Shown: in pieces, positions 54,606 to 63,900 of the stretch
Layout: every line of letters starts with the position of its first letter
Numbering within the stretch: position 1 is the first letter of the stretch
Assembly: GCF_000952155.1 (NCBI RefSeq)
Contig: NZ_JYON01000012.1
Span: forward strand, 85,311-149,310
Reading direction: 5' to 3'
Length of the DNA stretch: 64,000 nucleotides
Origin: Aliterella atlantica CENA595
GTDB lineage: Bacteria; Cyanobacteriota; Cyanobacteriia; Cyanobacteriales; Chroococcidiopsidaceae
Notes under the pieces: model-generated
The model's database searches: none
Seen by the model: the letters and a program-made list of their open reading frames with translations, nothing else
Told to the model about the DNA's origin: nothing
Program-made: the position numbers and the translations under genes

Positions 54606-56567
54606 TCAACCAGCGCGATCTAAAATTGGTTGCCCGATCGCATCACCTCCAGAAATCGGCTTTGAACCAAGATCGAATTCCTCAAAATTCATCATTTTCA
54701 ATTCAGCCGCATTAACTACAGGCAAAGCGATCGCCACAGTTGTACCGCGATTGACACCTGCACTACACAGCATAATATTGCCGCCCATTAATTCCATCAA
54801 AGTCTTGGAAATTGCCAATCCCAAACCTGTACCGCCAAATTTGCGCGTTGTCGTGCCATCTACCATCACAAAGGGGCGAAATAACTTGTGTTGATGGGCA
54901 GGATCGACTCCTACTCCCGTATCTTGTACGGCAACGATCGCTCTTAAACTATTGCCATCTGCTTCTAGCCTGGTTTTGACAGTAATACTACCTTGTTCGG
55001 TAAATTTAACAGCGTTGCCGATAATATTAATTAATACTTGCTTTAATTTGGCGCGATCGGCTTGAACCAAAATTGGCTCAGGTGCTTCCGAAGCTAATAA
55101 GTGTAAATTTTTTTGCTCGGCATGAACTGATTGCAAGCTAATTGCTTCTTTTAATACTTGTCTCAAATCTACAACTTCTAAAACCAAAGAAAGTTTGCCA
55201 GATTCAATTTTGGCGATGTCGAGCAAGTCATTGATAATGCCTAACAAATGAATTGCTGCATCCTCGGCTCTTTCCAAAAACTCCATTTCTTCAGCGCGAT
55301 CGTCGCAGCAGTCATCTCTAACTAGACGAATACAATTGATTATGGCATTTAAGGGATTGCGGAGTTCGTGGGAGGTTGTGGCTAAAAAATTGCTTTTGCT
55401 ATTATTAGCGGCTTTTGCTTCTTCCCAAGCTATTTCTACCTCTTCTGCCGAACTTTTTAAGCGCTCTACCATCAGATCGAGGGCTTCGGCTAGTTGATTG
55501 AATTCTTTAATTTGAAAATCGTGCGGCATTCGCTCTACTTCATGGTAGTTTTGCAGCTTTAGAGCATAGTCGCGCAATTGTTTTAAAGGCGCTGTTAAGT
55601 CCCGCGCCAGATGCAGCGTTGTTAATAAACTTGCACCTAATAAACCAATAGTTAAGACAACTAGAACAAGTTGAATTTCTTGCAAGCCAAATAAAGCACT
55701 ATCTAAACGCGTTACAGCTAAAATTATCCAGCGCTGACCTTGTTCCTGAGTAATTGGGCTAGGTATAGCGGTATAACCTGCTAAAAATTTTGCGCCATTT
55801 TTAGCTAGAGATAAATCTAATACTTCTTGCTTGCCAGCGATCGCATTACTAATTATCTTTTTATATGCTTCGGCATTAGCTTCTTGACTAATGTTACGTC
55901 CTATGCGTTTGCGATCGGGATGCGCCAAAATAGTTCCATTTTCAGCAATAATTACTGTGGAATCGGCAATAGATCCTAGATGATGCCCGTCATTATCATG
56001 TTCTGGGCGTAAAGCTGACTGCATTCTTAACACATAACTTAGTTGCCCCGTGCGATCGTAAACTGGCGCGGATAGCAGCAATTGCATTTGCTTTTTATTA
56101 TTTGGGGCGATCGCTTCTTGAATGTAAACAGATTGGGGATCGAGAATCGCATTTTCTTGCTGCGACCACATTTTAGAGTCAACTGCTGGACTTAGGCGGT
56201 AGTTGTTGCAGGTACTCGCGATCGCTTTATTAGTCGATAAAGCAACTAATTGAATGCAGTAAATATTATCAGGTAATTGCAGCATCAGGCGATCGAGGAA
56301 CTTTTGCGCTTGCGATGGCGAACCAGACTTCAGCGCCATAGTTTGACTAGATACCAGCATTTTTGTTTGCAAGGTAGCGATCGTATCTAAGAAACGTTCG
56401 CTTTTTCTCTCAGCACTGATATTGACGTGTTGGCGAGAAGTTGCCAGCAGACTATGGCGGGCTTTACGGAACGCTGCCACCTCGCCTATTAACAAAACTG
56501 GTAAGCTCAAAAGCAATATTCGTGATAGTAGGATGCGGCGAAACGAGGATGGACCGGGTTTAGCCAT
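54606..56567 (-). CDS. Sensor histidine kinase (dCache-HAMP-HisKA-HATPase)
   Basis: The 653-residue membrane kinase has helix 1 at about 12-32, a Cache-type extracytoplasmic sensor (about 40-280), helix 2 at about 295-320 (LVLVVLTIGLLGASLLTTLHL) and a HAMP-like segment with ALDLMVERLKSSAEEVEIAW. HisKA follows with FLATTSHELRNPLNAI (His near residue 400), then HATPase with DTGVGVDPAHQHK and GTGLGLAISKTL. The last 35 residues are extra. No response regulator is adjacent, so the partner is orphan. The ligand is unknown. Confidence 0.9.
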   Translation of the reverse strand: MAKPGPSSFRRILLSRILLLSLPVLLIGEVAAFRKARHSLLATSRQHVNISAERKSERFLDTIATLQTKMLVSSQTMALKSGSPSQAQKFLDRLMLQLPDNIYCIQLVALSTNKAIASTCNNYRLSPAVDSKMWSQQENAILDPQSVYIQEAIAPNNKKQMQLLLSAPVYDRTGQLSYVLRMQSALRPEHDNDGHHLGSIADSTVIIAENGTILAHPDRKRIGRNISQEANAEAYKKIISNAIAGKQEVLDLSLAKNGAKFLAGYTAIPSPITQEQGQRWIILAVTRLDSALFGLQEIQLVLVVLTIGLLGASLLTTLHLARDLTAPLKQLRDYALKLQNYHEVERMPHDFQIKEFNQLAEALDLMVERLKSSAEEVEIAWEEAKAANNSKSNFLATTSHELRNPLNAIINCIRLVRDDCCDDRAEEMEFLERAEDAAIHLLGIINDLLDIAKIESGKLSLVLEVVDLRQVLKEAISLQSVHAEQKNLHLLASEAPEPILVQADRAKLKQVLINIIGNAVKFTEQGSITVKTRLEADGNSLRAIVAVQDTGVGVDPAHQHKLFRPFVMVDGTTTRKFGGTGLGLAISKTLMELMGGNIMLCSAGVNRGTTVAIALPVVNAAELKMMNFEEFDLGSKPISGGDAIGQPILDRAG

Positions 56568-56935
56568 AGAATGTCCCTCAAGGAAAATGCAAAATCCTCG
56601 AATGATTAACGCGACTTTTGCAACTCAGCATCTATCTCTAAATTCTAGTTCGGCGATCGCGATAAATCGGGGTTTTACACGTAATTAATAATATCTACCG
56701 CTTGCAGCCCTAAATCTCCACAAGGATCTAATATACTTATCTACCAAGCTCTTATTAACGTTACAAATCTTATACATCAATAAGTCCTGGCTTTGCTCAA
56801 GCAATAATTAGAGCGCTCGTTATAAAGATTTATTGTTTGCACTCGTCTCAATATAATACTTGCTCTCTGTAAAAATAATAAACGTAGAGGCTGGATATAG
56901 CACTAATACGTCTCTACTCATCTATCTAGAAATAA
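56568..56935. other. Divergent promoter region, kinase versus RibD-type gene
   Basis: About 370 bases between divergent genes. A decayed GTAGAG...CTCTAC inverted pair lies at about 56884-56920. A HIP1-like GGCGATCGCG is at 56653. No ORF or RNA seen. Confidence 0.35.
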
Positions 56936-57628
56936 ATGCCACTATCAAGCGATCGCCCCTACACCACAGTAGTTTTAGCCATGAGTGCGGATGGTAAAAT
57001 TGCTGATGCTCAAAGGTCGCCTGCGCGGTTTTCGTCGCTGCAAGATAAATTGCATCTAGAACGGCAAATTGCTGCTGCTGATGCTGTGTTATTTGGTGCT
57101 GGGACTCTCCGCGCTTACGGGACAACTCTGCGTGTTTCTCAGCCTCAGTTGGTGCAGCAAAGACACGAGCAAAATTTAGCGCCCCAACCAGTACACATTG
57201 TTGCGTCTTGTCAAGGTAATATCGATCGCCAGTTGCGTTTTTTTCGCCAACCAGTACCTCGATGGTTGCTAACTACAAATGCTGGCGCAAAGCAGTGGCA
57301 AGGTAAAGAATTTTTCGAGCAAGTTTTAGTCTGCGAAACTGCTGGTGCTACAGGTATAGATTGGACTTGTGCTATGGCAAAAATAGCCAGTATGGGTTTA
57401 AGCCGCTTGGCAGTTTTAGGCGGCGGCGAAGTAGTTGCAGCTATGCTAGCAGCAGATTTAATTGATGAATTGTGGTTAACTATTTGCCCAGTGCTTTTAG
57501 GCGGTAATACTGCACCTACACCAGTAGACGGAACGGGATTTGCAGCTATTGCTGCGCCGCGCCTGGAATTATTATCAGTAAATGCGATCGCCCAAGAAGT
57601 CTTTCTCCACTACCGCCGCCAAAATTGA
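56936..57628 (+). CDS. RibD C-terminal-domain reductase
   Basis: The 230-residue protein has the dihydrofolate-reductase-like RibD C-terminal fold: YTTVVLAMSADGKIADAQRS, ADAVLFGAGTLRAYGTTLR, LAVLGGGEVVAAMLAADLID and ICPVLLGG. The deaminase domain is absent, so it is a stand-alone reductase, possibly converting 5-amino-6-ribosylaminouracil phosphate to the ribityl form in riboflavin synthesis, or a related NADPH reductase. A ribosome binding site is not obvious. Confidence 0.86.
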   Translation: MPLSSDRPYTTVVLAMSADGKIADAQRSPARFSSLQDKLHLERQIAAADAVLFGAGTLRAYGTTLRVSQPQLVQQRHEQNLAPQPVHIVASCQGNIDRQLRFFRQPVPRWLLTTNAGAKQWQGKEFFEQVLVCETAGATGIDWTCAMAKIASMGLSRLAVLGGGEVVAAMLAADLIDELWLTICPVLLGGNTAPTPVDGTGFAAIAAPRLELLSVNAIAQEVFLHYRRQN

Positions 57629-57680
57629 GCCGATTTGATTACCCTTGTAGAAGTAGCATTGCTAGAAGTTCGCTTTTTCT

Positions 57681-58862
57681 ATGGTCAAGTCGATTCAGCC
57701 TAATTATAACGTCGCTTGGATTAACAAAATTTCTGAAGTACCGCAAGTGGCGTGGGATGCTTTAGCTATGCCCCTAAAAACGCCATTTTTAGAATGGGAA
57801 TGGTTAAATAATCTCGAAACCTCAAGAAGTGCTACAGGACAAGCAGGCTGGTTGCCCAATCATTTAACTATCTGGCGGGGGTTAACTCTAATTGCTGCTG
57901 CGCCTTTATATATTAAAGGACATAGCCAAGGAGAATTTGTTTTCGACCACCAGTGGGCAGATTTGGCACAACGCATCGGCGTTGAATATTACCCCAAAAT
58001 GTTAGGAATGTCGCCTTTTACGCCAGCAGAAGGCTATCGGTTTTTGATTGCGCCAGGGGAAGATGAAGACGAACTTACAGCAATAATGGTAAAGGCAATC
58101 GACCATTTTTGCGATCGCCATGATATCTCTGGCTGTCATTTTCTCTATGTCGATCCCAATTGGCAACCCATACTAGAACGGCATGGTTTCTCTCCTTGGC
58201 TGCACCACAGTTCAATCTGGCAAAATTCAGGCTTTCAAACGTTTGATGATTATTTGGCAATGTTTAACGCCAATCAGCGCCGCAACATCAAGCGGGAACG
58301 CAAAGCTGTAGAAAAAGCAGGTTTGCGCCTGCAAGTGCTAACAGGAGATGAAATTCCTAAATCATTTTTTCCCCTGATGTATAACTTTTATGCCGATACT
58401 TGCGACAAATTTGGCTGGTGGGGTAGTAAATATCTAACTAAACGATTTTTCGAGCAATTACAGGCAAATTACCGCCATCGGGTGGTATTCGTCGCCGCTT
58501 ACAGCGAGTATGACGCTCATCAGCCGCTAGGAATGTCTTTTTGTTTGACTAAAGGCGAAAATTTGTACGGGCGCTACTGGGGTAGTTTTCAAGAAATTGA
58601 TTGCCTGCATTTTGATGTATGTTATTATGCGCCGATTGAATGGGCGATCGCTCGCGGCATTCAAACTTTTGACCCTGGCGCTGGAGGTAGACACAAAAAA
58701 CGACGCGGTTTTCCGGCAACTCCCAACCACAGTATGCACCGTTTTTACAATCGTCGGTTGACGCAAATCTTAATTCCTTACTTAAAAGAAGTAAATGAAT
58801 TAGAACGGCAGGAAATTGAGGCGATTAATCAAAATTTGCCTTTTAACTGCGACAATTCTTGA
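57681..58862 (+). CDS. GNAT/FemAB-like N-acyltransferase (COG3146 type)
   Basis: The 393-residue product follows the COG3146 pattern: TPFLEWEWLNNLETSRSATG, LGMSPFTPAEGYRFLIAPGE, then MFNANQRRNIKRERKAVEKA and EWAIARGIQTFDPGAGGRHK. These proteins are annotated as peptidoglycan-related acyltransferases; experimental function is lacking. It starts 52 bases after the RibD-type gene in the same direction and is probably in one operon. Confidence 0.86.
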   Translation: MVKSIQPNYNVAWINKISEVPQVAWDALAMPLKTPFLEWEWLNNLETSRSATGQAGWLPNHLTIWRGLTLIAAAPLYIKGHSQGEFVFDHQWADLAQRIGVEYYPKMLGMSPFTPAEGYRFLIAPGEDEDELTAIMVKAIDHFCDRHDISGCHFLYVDPNWQPILERHGFSPWLHHSSIWQNSGFQTFDDYLAMFNANQRRNIKRERKAVEKAGLRLQVLTGDEIPKSFFPLMYNFYADTCDKFGWWGSKYLTKRFFEQLQANYRHRVVFVAAYSEYDAHQPLGMSFCLTKGENLYGRYWGSFQEIDCLHFDVCYYAPIEWAIARGIQTFDPGAGGRHKKRRGFPATPNHSMHRFYNRRLTQILIPYLKEVNELERQEIEAINQNLPFNCDNS

Positions 58863-58937
58863 GCAGAGAAACTGCCATCCGAGGACGATAGTGAAGGATT
58901 ATAGTGGAAAGATATGGCTGTTTAATACGATGTAATT

Positions 58938-59321
58938 ATGGTTCAGTTGGCTGGTACTTTAGCAGAAATTGATGACAAGCTTTCTAAGCGTCATATCGAT
59001 CTAGATCCAAGTGGGTATTTCATTATTTATCTAGACTTGGAGGCTAGGTTAATTTGTGCTAAACATTTTACAAATATCATTGACGATCGCGGTTTAGCTG
59101 TAGATCCCGATACTGGCAAACCCATTCCCGTACGCGGTAAGGTAGAACGAACTGCAAGTAAGTTGTTTACTGGCAGAACGGCAAAAGAGCTTTGTATCGC
59201 AATTTTTGAGCAAAATCAGCCCTGCGTCGTCACTCTTTTAGACCATGCGGCTTATTTAGGTCGGGAGTTTGTCAGGGCTGAAATCGCTTTAATTAATGGC
59301 AGCGAGTACGTTCAAGATTAA
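58938..59321 (+). CDS. DUF4346 protein
   Basis: The 127-residue soluble protein contains HIDLDPSGYFIIYLDLEARL, TGRTAKELCIAIFEQNQPCV and DHAAYLGREFVRAEIAL, the pattern of DUF4346, a family widely conserved in cyanobacteria and in some thymidylate-synthase-like proteins. Function unknown. It overlaps no neighbour and ends 4 bases from the stop of the convergent psb32-like gene. Confidence 0.82.
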   Translation: MVQLAGTLAEIDDKLSKRHIDLDPSGYFIIYLDLEARLICAKHFTNIIDDRGLAVDPDTGKPIPVRGKVERTASKLFTGRTAKELCIAIFEQNQPCVVTLLDHAAYLGREFVRAEIALINGSEYVQD

Positions 59322-59325
59322 GTTT

Positions 59326-60042
59326 TCATCTCACATAAAAGTAGTAAGTTGCCATCGGGATAATAGTAGCTGCTAGCAAAAGCCCAATTACCCACACAGT
59401 AGCATTGCCCGTGTCTGTTTCTTCCGCACTTTTAAATGTGCTTTTGGTACTGACGTTGCTGGCAATTTGCGGCGGTCCAGGATCGGGTTTACCTGCCAAA
59501 ACAGCAACTAAGCGATCGCTAGCATCTAAGAAGGCTTGATTGTATTTTTCGCCTTCTTTAAGCGGTGCTAGGATAGTTTCGTCAACTACGCTTTGGGCAA
59601 TATCGTCAGATAATCGAGCTTTTGCTGTATCCCCGCTGCGAATGGCTGTACCAGAACTAAGAGTATCTATAACTAAGAGAGTTTGGTTGGCTTGCACTTC
59701 TGGCGTAGGGAACCATTTTTCAAACAAGGCTTTAGTAAAGCTTTCTGCCGTGTCACCATAATCAAAGCGGCGAATAGTAACGATTCTGACTTCATTGCCA
59801 GTTTCTTTCGCTAATTTCTCTAGATCGCTGCTAATTTTGCCTTCATTAACGCGGCTAATTACTTCAGCTTGGTCAATTACCCAAGGGCGATCGCCTGGAG
59901 TAACTTTAGGGATTTGATAAACGCCTGTAGCGCTTGCTGGCAAAACAATCATCTGGCTGCTAAAAATTGTTACTGCCAAAAGCAAAATTGAGCGTTGTAG
60001 GTATTTTTTCCAGTCAAATACTTTGTTGAGTAGGCGTTTCAT
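59326..60042 (-). CDS. TPM-domain protein, Psb32-like
   Basis: The product has 238 residues from ATG 60042 (AAGGA 8 bases upstream). A signal peptide (about 1-38, ending near PASA) is followed by a TPM domain (about 45-185; VIDQAEVISRVNEGKISSDL, VRIVTIRRFDYGDTAESF, LLVIDTLSSGTAI) and a C-terminal transmembrane helix (about 212-235). In Synechocystis Psb32 protects photosystem II and aids repair in the lumen. The domain order matches, so this is a likely psb32 orthologue, though other TPM proteins exist in cyanobacteria. Confidence 0.85.
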   Translation of the reverse strand: MKRLLNKVFDWKKYLQRSILLLAVTIFSSQMIVLPASATGVYQIPKVTPGDRPWVIDQAEVISRVNEGKISSDLEKLAKETGNEVRIVTIRRFDYGDTAESFTKALFEKWFPTPEVQANQTLLVIDTLSSGTAIRSGDTAKARLSDDIAQSVVDETILAPLKEGEKYNQAFLDASDRLVAVLAGKPDPGPPQIASNVSTKSTFKSAEETDTGNATVWVIGLLLAATIIPMATYYFYVR

Positions 60043-60420
60043 GCCATTTTCCTTCAGACTTGCTTTTCCCAAAAATACAACATAAATCAGGGAGAAGGAA
60101 GGGATGGGAAGACAAGGGGACTACAGAGGATAGTTGCTGATTTTTAGCACTTTGGTATAGAACTAACTTTCGCTTCTATACCTTATAGCCTGCTGTGTAT
60201 CTGCGTTTACTCTTTCAGGAATTTACCTAGCGAAAGATGAAGTAATCCTGGGAAAGAGCTAATTTATGAACTATGAATTCAGTCTTAACTTTTGCTAATT
60301 TCCAGCAAAATACGTTGATGATGAGTTTTAGACACCTGAGTAAGTGACACAAAAACTACTCTTTATTAGTAAAAAACATTATAAGTTGAAATTATTGAGC
60401 TACTGCTCAGTTATAAGCAA
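60043..60420. other. Divergent promoter region between psb32-like and TPR genes
   Basis: About 380 bases containing the AAGGA ribosome binding site of the psb32-like gene at the left edge. No ORF, repeat or RNA gene was recognised. Confidence 0.35.
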
Positions 60421-61134
60421 ATGAATCGTCAAACCCTAAAAACTCTAGAAAATTGTTATAAACAGCATTCTCTAGGTGCTGGAAATCCGCAAGAAGTTGA
60501 CCTCTCAACTTCCTGGCAGCCAGAACTTCTCCCCGATCGCTGTTTGCGCTCTGTTGGACGCGAACAAGCCGCACAGGGCAATTACACAGAAGCGATCGCC
60601 TTACTCAGCCATCTAATCGACCGCCACCCTGATAATGCTATCGATTATAACAATCGGGGACTCGTTTATTTTCAAAGCGGTCAACTTCTAAGCGCGATCG
60701 CCGATTATGACAAAGCCATTCGACTCGATCCCCAATTAGCTAGCGCTTACAACAACAGGGCTAATTTCTATGCTGCTAAGGGACATTTATCAGTAGCGCT
60801 ATTTGATTACGATCGCGCTTTAGACCTCAATCCTAGTTACGTTAGAGGCTGGATCAATCGCGGGATCACTCTGCGCGACTTGAAACGCTATGAGGAAGCA
60901 ATCGAAAACCTTGATTTTGCCTTATATCTCGGTCAACTTCAAGCCAACATTTATGCCGAACGCGGTCGGACGTATCATTTATGGGGAGATTGGAACCTAG
61001 CGATCGCTGATTACGGGCGGGCTTTAACTTATATCGAGCGGCATCAGGTTCCAAATTCTGCTGTTGACTATACTCGCTTGCGCTTGCAAGTAGACACTTG
61101 GCTTGCCCAGCTACTTCGTCCCCTATCAAGCTAA
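60421..61134 (+). CDS. TPR-repeat protein
   Basis: This 237-residue soluble protein has four to five tetratricopeptide repeats (about 55-215), such as AIDYNNRGLVYFQSGQLLSA, ASAYNNRANFYAAKGHLSVA and YVRGWINRGITLRDLKRYEE. No signal peptide. It converges on the slr1601-like gene with one base between the stops. Partner unknown. Confidence 0.82.
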   Translation: MNRQTLKTLENCYKQHSLGAGNPQEVDLSTSWQPELLPDRCLRSVGREQAAQGNYTEAIALLSHLIDRHPDNAIDYNNRGLVYFQSGQLLSAIADYDKAIRLDPQLASAYNNRANFYAAKGHLSVALFDYDRALDLNPSYVRGWINRGITLRDLKRYEEAIENLDFALYLGQLQANIYAERGRTYHLWGDWNLAIADYGRALTYIERHQVPNSAVDYTRLRLQVDTWLAQLLRPLSS

Positions 61135-61135
61135 A

Positions 61136-61525
61136 TTACTTACTAGCTGCTTTATCTAAAATAATTACTTGCCGTTGACCAGGTGCAACGCGGTTGCTTT
61201 GCTCTTGCATAATCTTCTGCGCTTGCTGGGGGTCAAAATTGCGCTTGAAGTCTTTCTGAAGATTGTCTACGCGGTTTTGCGTTAAGTTTACTTCTGTAGT
61301 AATTTCTTGCAACTTTGCTTGTTGCGAAAAGCTATAGGGTAGGAGTTTTACTAAAGCAGAGGCGGTTCCTACTATCAATAACCCGTTGACAAATAGCTTT
61401 ACTGTATTTTCCAGCGCTAATACTCGGTAAGGATTGGCATTGACGCGCTTGCGGACTTTTCTTCGGGGAGTCCTGCTTGTTTGTCTTGGCTCTAACGGTG
61501 GTCTAGATTCTCGAAGGGCGTGCAT
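61136..61525 (-). CDS. Bitopic coiled-coil protein, slr1601-like (putative cell division)
   Basis: The product has 129 residues from ATG 61525; a TTG five codons upstream is possible. It has a basic, proline-rich N-terminus (RQTSRTPRRKVRKRVNANPY), one transmembrane segment (about 44-62; LFVNGLLIVGTASALVKLLP), a short coiled coil (LQEITTEVNLTQNRVDNLQK) and a tail ending RQVIILD. The layout is that of FtsL-type proteins. I recognise the sequence as the cyanobacterial slr1601 family, proposed to act in division. Confidence 0.8.
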   Translation of the reverse strand: MHALRESRPPLEPRQTSRTPRRKVRKRVNANPYRVLALENTVKLFVNGLLIVGTASALVKLLPYSFSQQAKLQEITTEVNLTQNRVDNLQKDFKRNFDPQQAQKIMQEQSNRVAPGQRQVIILDKAASK

Positions 61526-61920
61526 ATTCAAAGACCGCAATTTGTGTACTTACAAAAGCTTATTCTTCTTGCAGATTATAAACTTTTATTCAGTTTGATG
61601 TAGGTGAAACTACCTGCAAATCTGGCAATTAACCTAAAAATACATAAGCAAGCTACCACGAATATGTTTTTTAGTCAACCGTAATTTCGACGATTGTTTT
61701 ACATTTTTTTAGGTTTTATGATTAAGAATAGTTAATAAATAATTAATACAAAAGCTAGAGTTGGCAACAGTTTAGCTGGCGATCGCGCTTTGCCTAACAA
61801 CCCTATAAAATATCCCTGGCAGTTGTGAATGCTCCCAGAAAATCTACCTAAAGAAGTAGAGAGACTATCAGCATTTTTGACTACCAGGGCAAGCGTTGCT
61901 AATTGTTCTAGAACAAAACC
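61526..61920. other. Intergenic region between slr1601-like and psaM genes
   Basis: About 395 AT-rich bases, with one HIP1-like GGCGATCGCG at 61779. It should hold the slr1601-like promoter and the psaM 3' end. No terminator or ORF was evident. Confidence 0.35.
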
Positions 61921-62019
61921 TTACTTGTAAAGTTCTGTTGCTAGGCGCAATGCTAAAACGCCAGGAATCAGAGCTACAACGAGCGCTGCGTAAATTTGCA
62001 GATCGGATATAGAAGACAT
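61921..62019 (-). CDS. psaM: Photosystem I subunit XII (PsaM)
   Basis: This 32-residue ORF reads MSSISDLQIYAALVVALIPG and closes with VLALRLATELYK, the PsaM pattern (ending FRLSTELYK in relatives). PsaM is a single-helix subunit of photosystem I that stabilises the trimer. AGGAGG sits 8 bases upstream of the ATG. The gene is monocistronic and divergent from the FGGY kinase gene. Confidence 0.95.
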   Translation of the reverse strand: MSSISDLQIYAALVVALIPGVLALRLATELYK

Positions 62020-62124
62020 GGTTAAAAACCTCCTAATTTATTAATGTCCAATTAGTAAATCGTTCACTACTTTCGACTAAATTGCCTATGCAAGGAAATA
62101 TGTTGTTACAACACTAAACAATCA

Positions 62125-63384
62125 ATGGATTTATATTTAGGCATAGATTTCGGTACATCAGGCGCAAGAGCAGTAGTTATAGACATTGGCGGAAATATTC
62201 AGGCGGAAGTTGAGGAGCAATTTAAAGCTGATACTCAAGCTAATATTTGGATACAAATGTGGCAGGAGACTTTATTTAGCTTAATTAAGCAGATTTCTCA
62301 ACCAGTACGTCAGCAAATAAAAGCGATCGCAATTAACGGTACTTCCTCAACTGTATTACTATGCGATCGCCAGGGAACCCCTGTAAGCGAACCACTGTTA
62401 TACAACGATGGCAGAGGCGTAGAGGTACTAGAAACTGTAAAAGCGATCGCGCCTACCAACAGCACTGTTATTAGCGCCACATCCAGCCTAGTTAAGCTGC
62501 TGTGGATGAGCAAGCAAGACTTTTTTCCTCAAGGGTGCTATTTTCTCCATCAAGCCGATTGGCTGGCTTTTCTATTGCATGGCAAGTTAGGAATTAGCGA
62601 TTACCACAATGCCTTAAAGCTAGGTTACGACGTAGAACGTTTAGAATATCCCAATTGGCTAACTAATCTATCGGTAGCGCCTTTATTGCCGCAAATTTTA
62701 GCTCCTGGTACTGCAATTGGCGAAGTCACAGCTAAAGTTAGCGACTCCTTGGGTTTACCGCCAGATTGCATCGTCTGTACTGGTACAACTGATAGTATTG
62801 CCGCATTTATGGCTAGTGGCGCTAAAAATCCTGGTGAAGCAGTAACTTCTTTAGGCTCTACATTGGTACTTAAGTTATTAAGCCGTACTCGCGTAGAAGA
62901 TAGCAGGTATGGAATTTATAGCCATCGTTTAGGCGATTTATGGCTAACTGGCGGCGCTTCTAATACTGGTGGTGCAGTGTTGAGGCATTTTTTCACAGAT
63001 GCACAGTTGCAAAGCCTTAGCAGCGAGATTAATGCAGATAAAGCAAGTTTGCTTAATTATTATCCATTATTGAAAGTGGGCGATCGCTTTCCCATCAACG
63101 ATCCCCAATTGCAGCCAAGGCTAGAACCGCGCCCAGACAACGATGTAGAGTTTTTGCATGGATTATTGGAAAGTATTGCTCGAATCGAAGCGCAGGGATA
63201 TCAGCTATTACAACAACTAGGCGCAGATAAATTAACTTGCGTTTATACAGCAGGCGGCGGCGCAAAAAATGCTACTTGGACTAGGATACGCGATCGCTAT
63301 CTCAAAGTGCCAATTATCCAGCCAATTAATACAGCCGCAGCTTACGGTACGGCATTACTAGCAAAGCAGATACACTCAAATTAG
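62125..63384 (+). CDS. FGGY-family carbohydrate kinase (D-ribulose/xylulokinase-like)
   Basis: The 419-residue kinase has the phosphate-1 motif LGIDFGTSGARAVVID (about 5-20), the FGGY signature region (SLGSTLVLKLLSRTRV) and the adenosine motif YTAGGGAKNATWTRIRDRY. It resembles cyanobacterial proteins annotated as xylulokinase, one of which is reported to phosphorylate D-ribulose. No sugar-metabolism genes are adjacent. ATG 62125 has no strong ribosome binding site. Confidence 0.88.
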   Translation: MDLYLGIDFGTSGARAVVIDIGGNIQAEVEEQFKADTQANIWIQMWQETLFSLIKQISQPVRQQIKAIAINGTSSTVLLCDRQGTPVSEPLLYNDGRGVEVLETVKAIAPTNSTVISATSSLVKLLWMSKQDFFPQGCYFLHQADWLAFLLHGKLGISDYHNALKLGYDVERLEYPNWLTNLSVAPLLPQILAPGTAIGEVTAKVSDSLGLPPDCIVCTGTTDSIAAFMASGAKNPGEAVTSLGSTLVLKLLSRTRVEDSRYGIYSHRLGDLWLTGGASNTGGAVLRHFFTDAQLQSLSSEINADKASLLNYYPLLKVGDRFPINDPQLQPRLEPRPDNDVEFLHGLLESIARIEAQGYQLLQQLGADKLTCVYTAGGGAKNATWTRIRDRYLKVPIIQPINTAAAYGTALLAKQIHSN

Positions 63385-63414
63385 TTTGTATTCATCAGCG
63401 CCCCTATTCTTGAT

Positions 63415-63900
63415 ATGACTACATTACTAATTCAAAACGAAAGTACCCCGCTAACGGTAATTCTTCCTGGTAGTGAATCGATGACTACAGAACAGTTTTA
63501 CGAATTTTGCCAAGCCAATCGCGATTTAAGAATTGAGCGTACCGCCCAAGGGGAAGTTATTGTTATGCCTCCAGCTTTTTCCGATACAGGTAATAGAAAC
63601 TTTAAAATTGCTCAACAAGTTGGAAATTGGGCAGATGTAGATGGTACAGGGGAGACTTTTGACTCTAGTGCAGGCTTTACTCTACCTAACAGTGCAACCC
63701 GCTCGCCCGATGTTTCTTGGATAAAGTTAGAACGCTGGAATGCTTTAACAGCAGAGCAAAAAGCTTCTTTTGCCCCTATTTGCCCTGATTTTGTGATTGA
63801 ATTGCGTTCTCAAAGCGATACACTCAAAGGCTTGCAAGCCAAAATGCAGGAGTATATCGCTAATGGTGCATCATTAGAGCCTGTTTCTAAACAATTATGA
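63415..63900 (+). pseudogene. Uma2-family gene interrupted at its 3' end by an insertion sequence
   Basis: The frame encodes a normal Uma2 protein to about residue 154: LRIERTAQGEVIVMPPAFSD, ATRSPDVSWIKLERWN, then CPDFVIELRSQSDTLKGLQA and EYIANGASL. At that point the family usually continues GW-LIDP. Here it changes to EPVSKQL and stops at 63900, inside the inserted element. About 35 residues are lost. The core catalytic residues (PDVSW, FVIELRS and the following Lys) remain, so a truncated product could still be made. Confidence 0.75.
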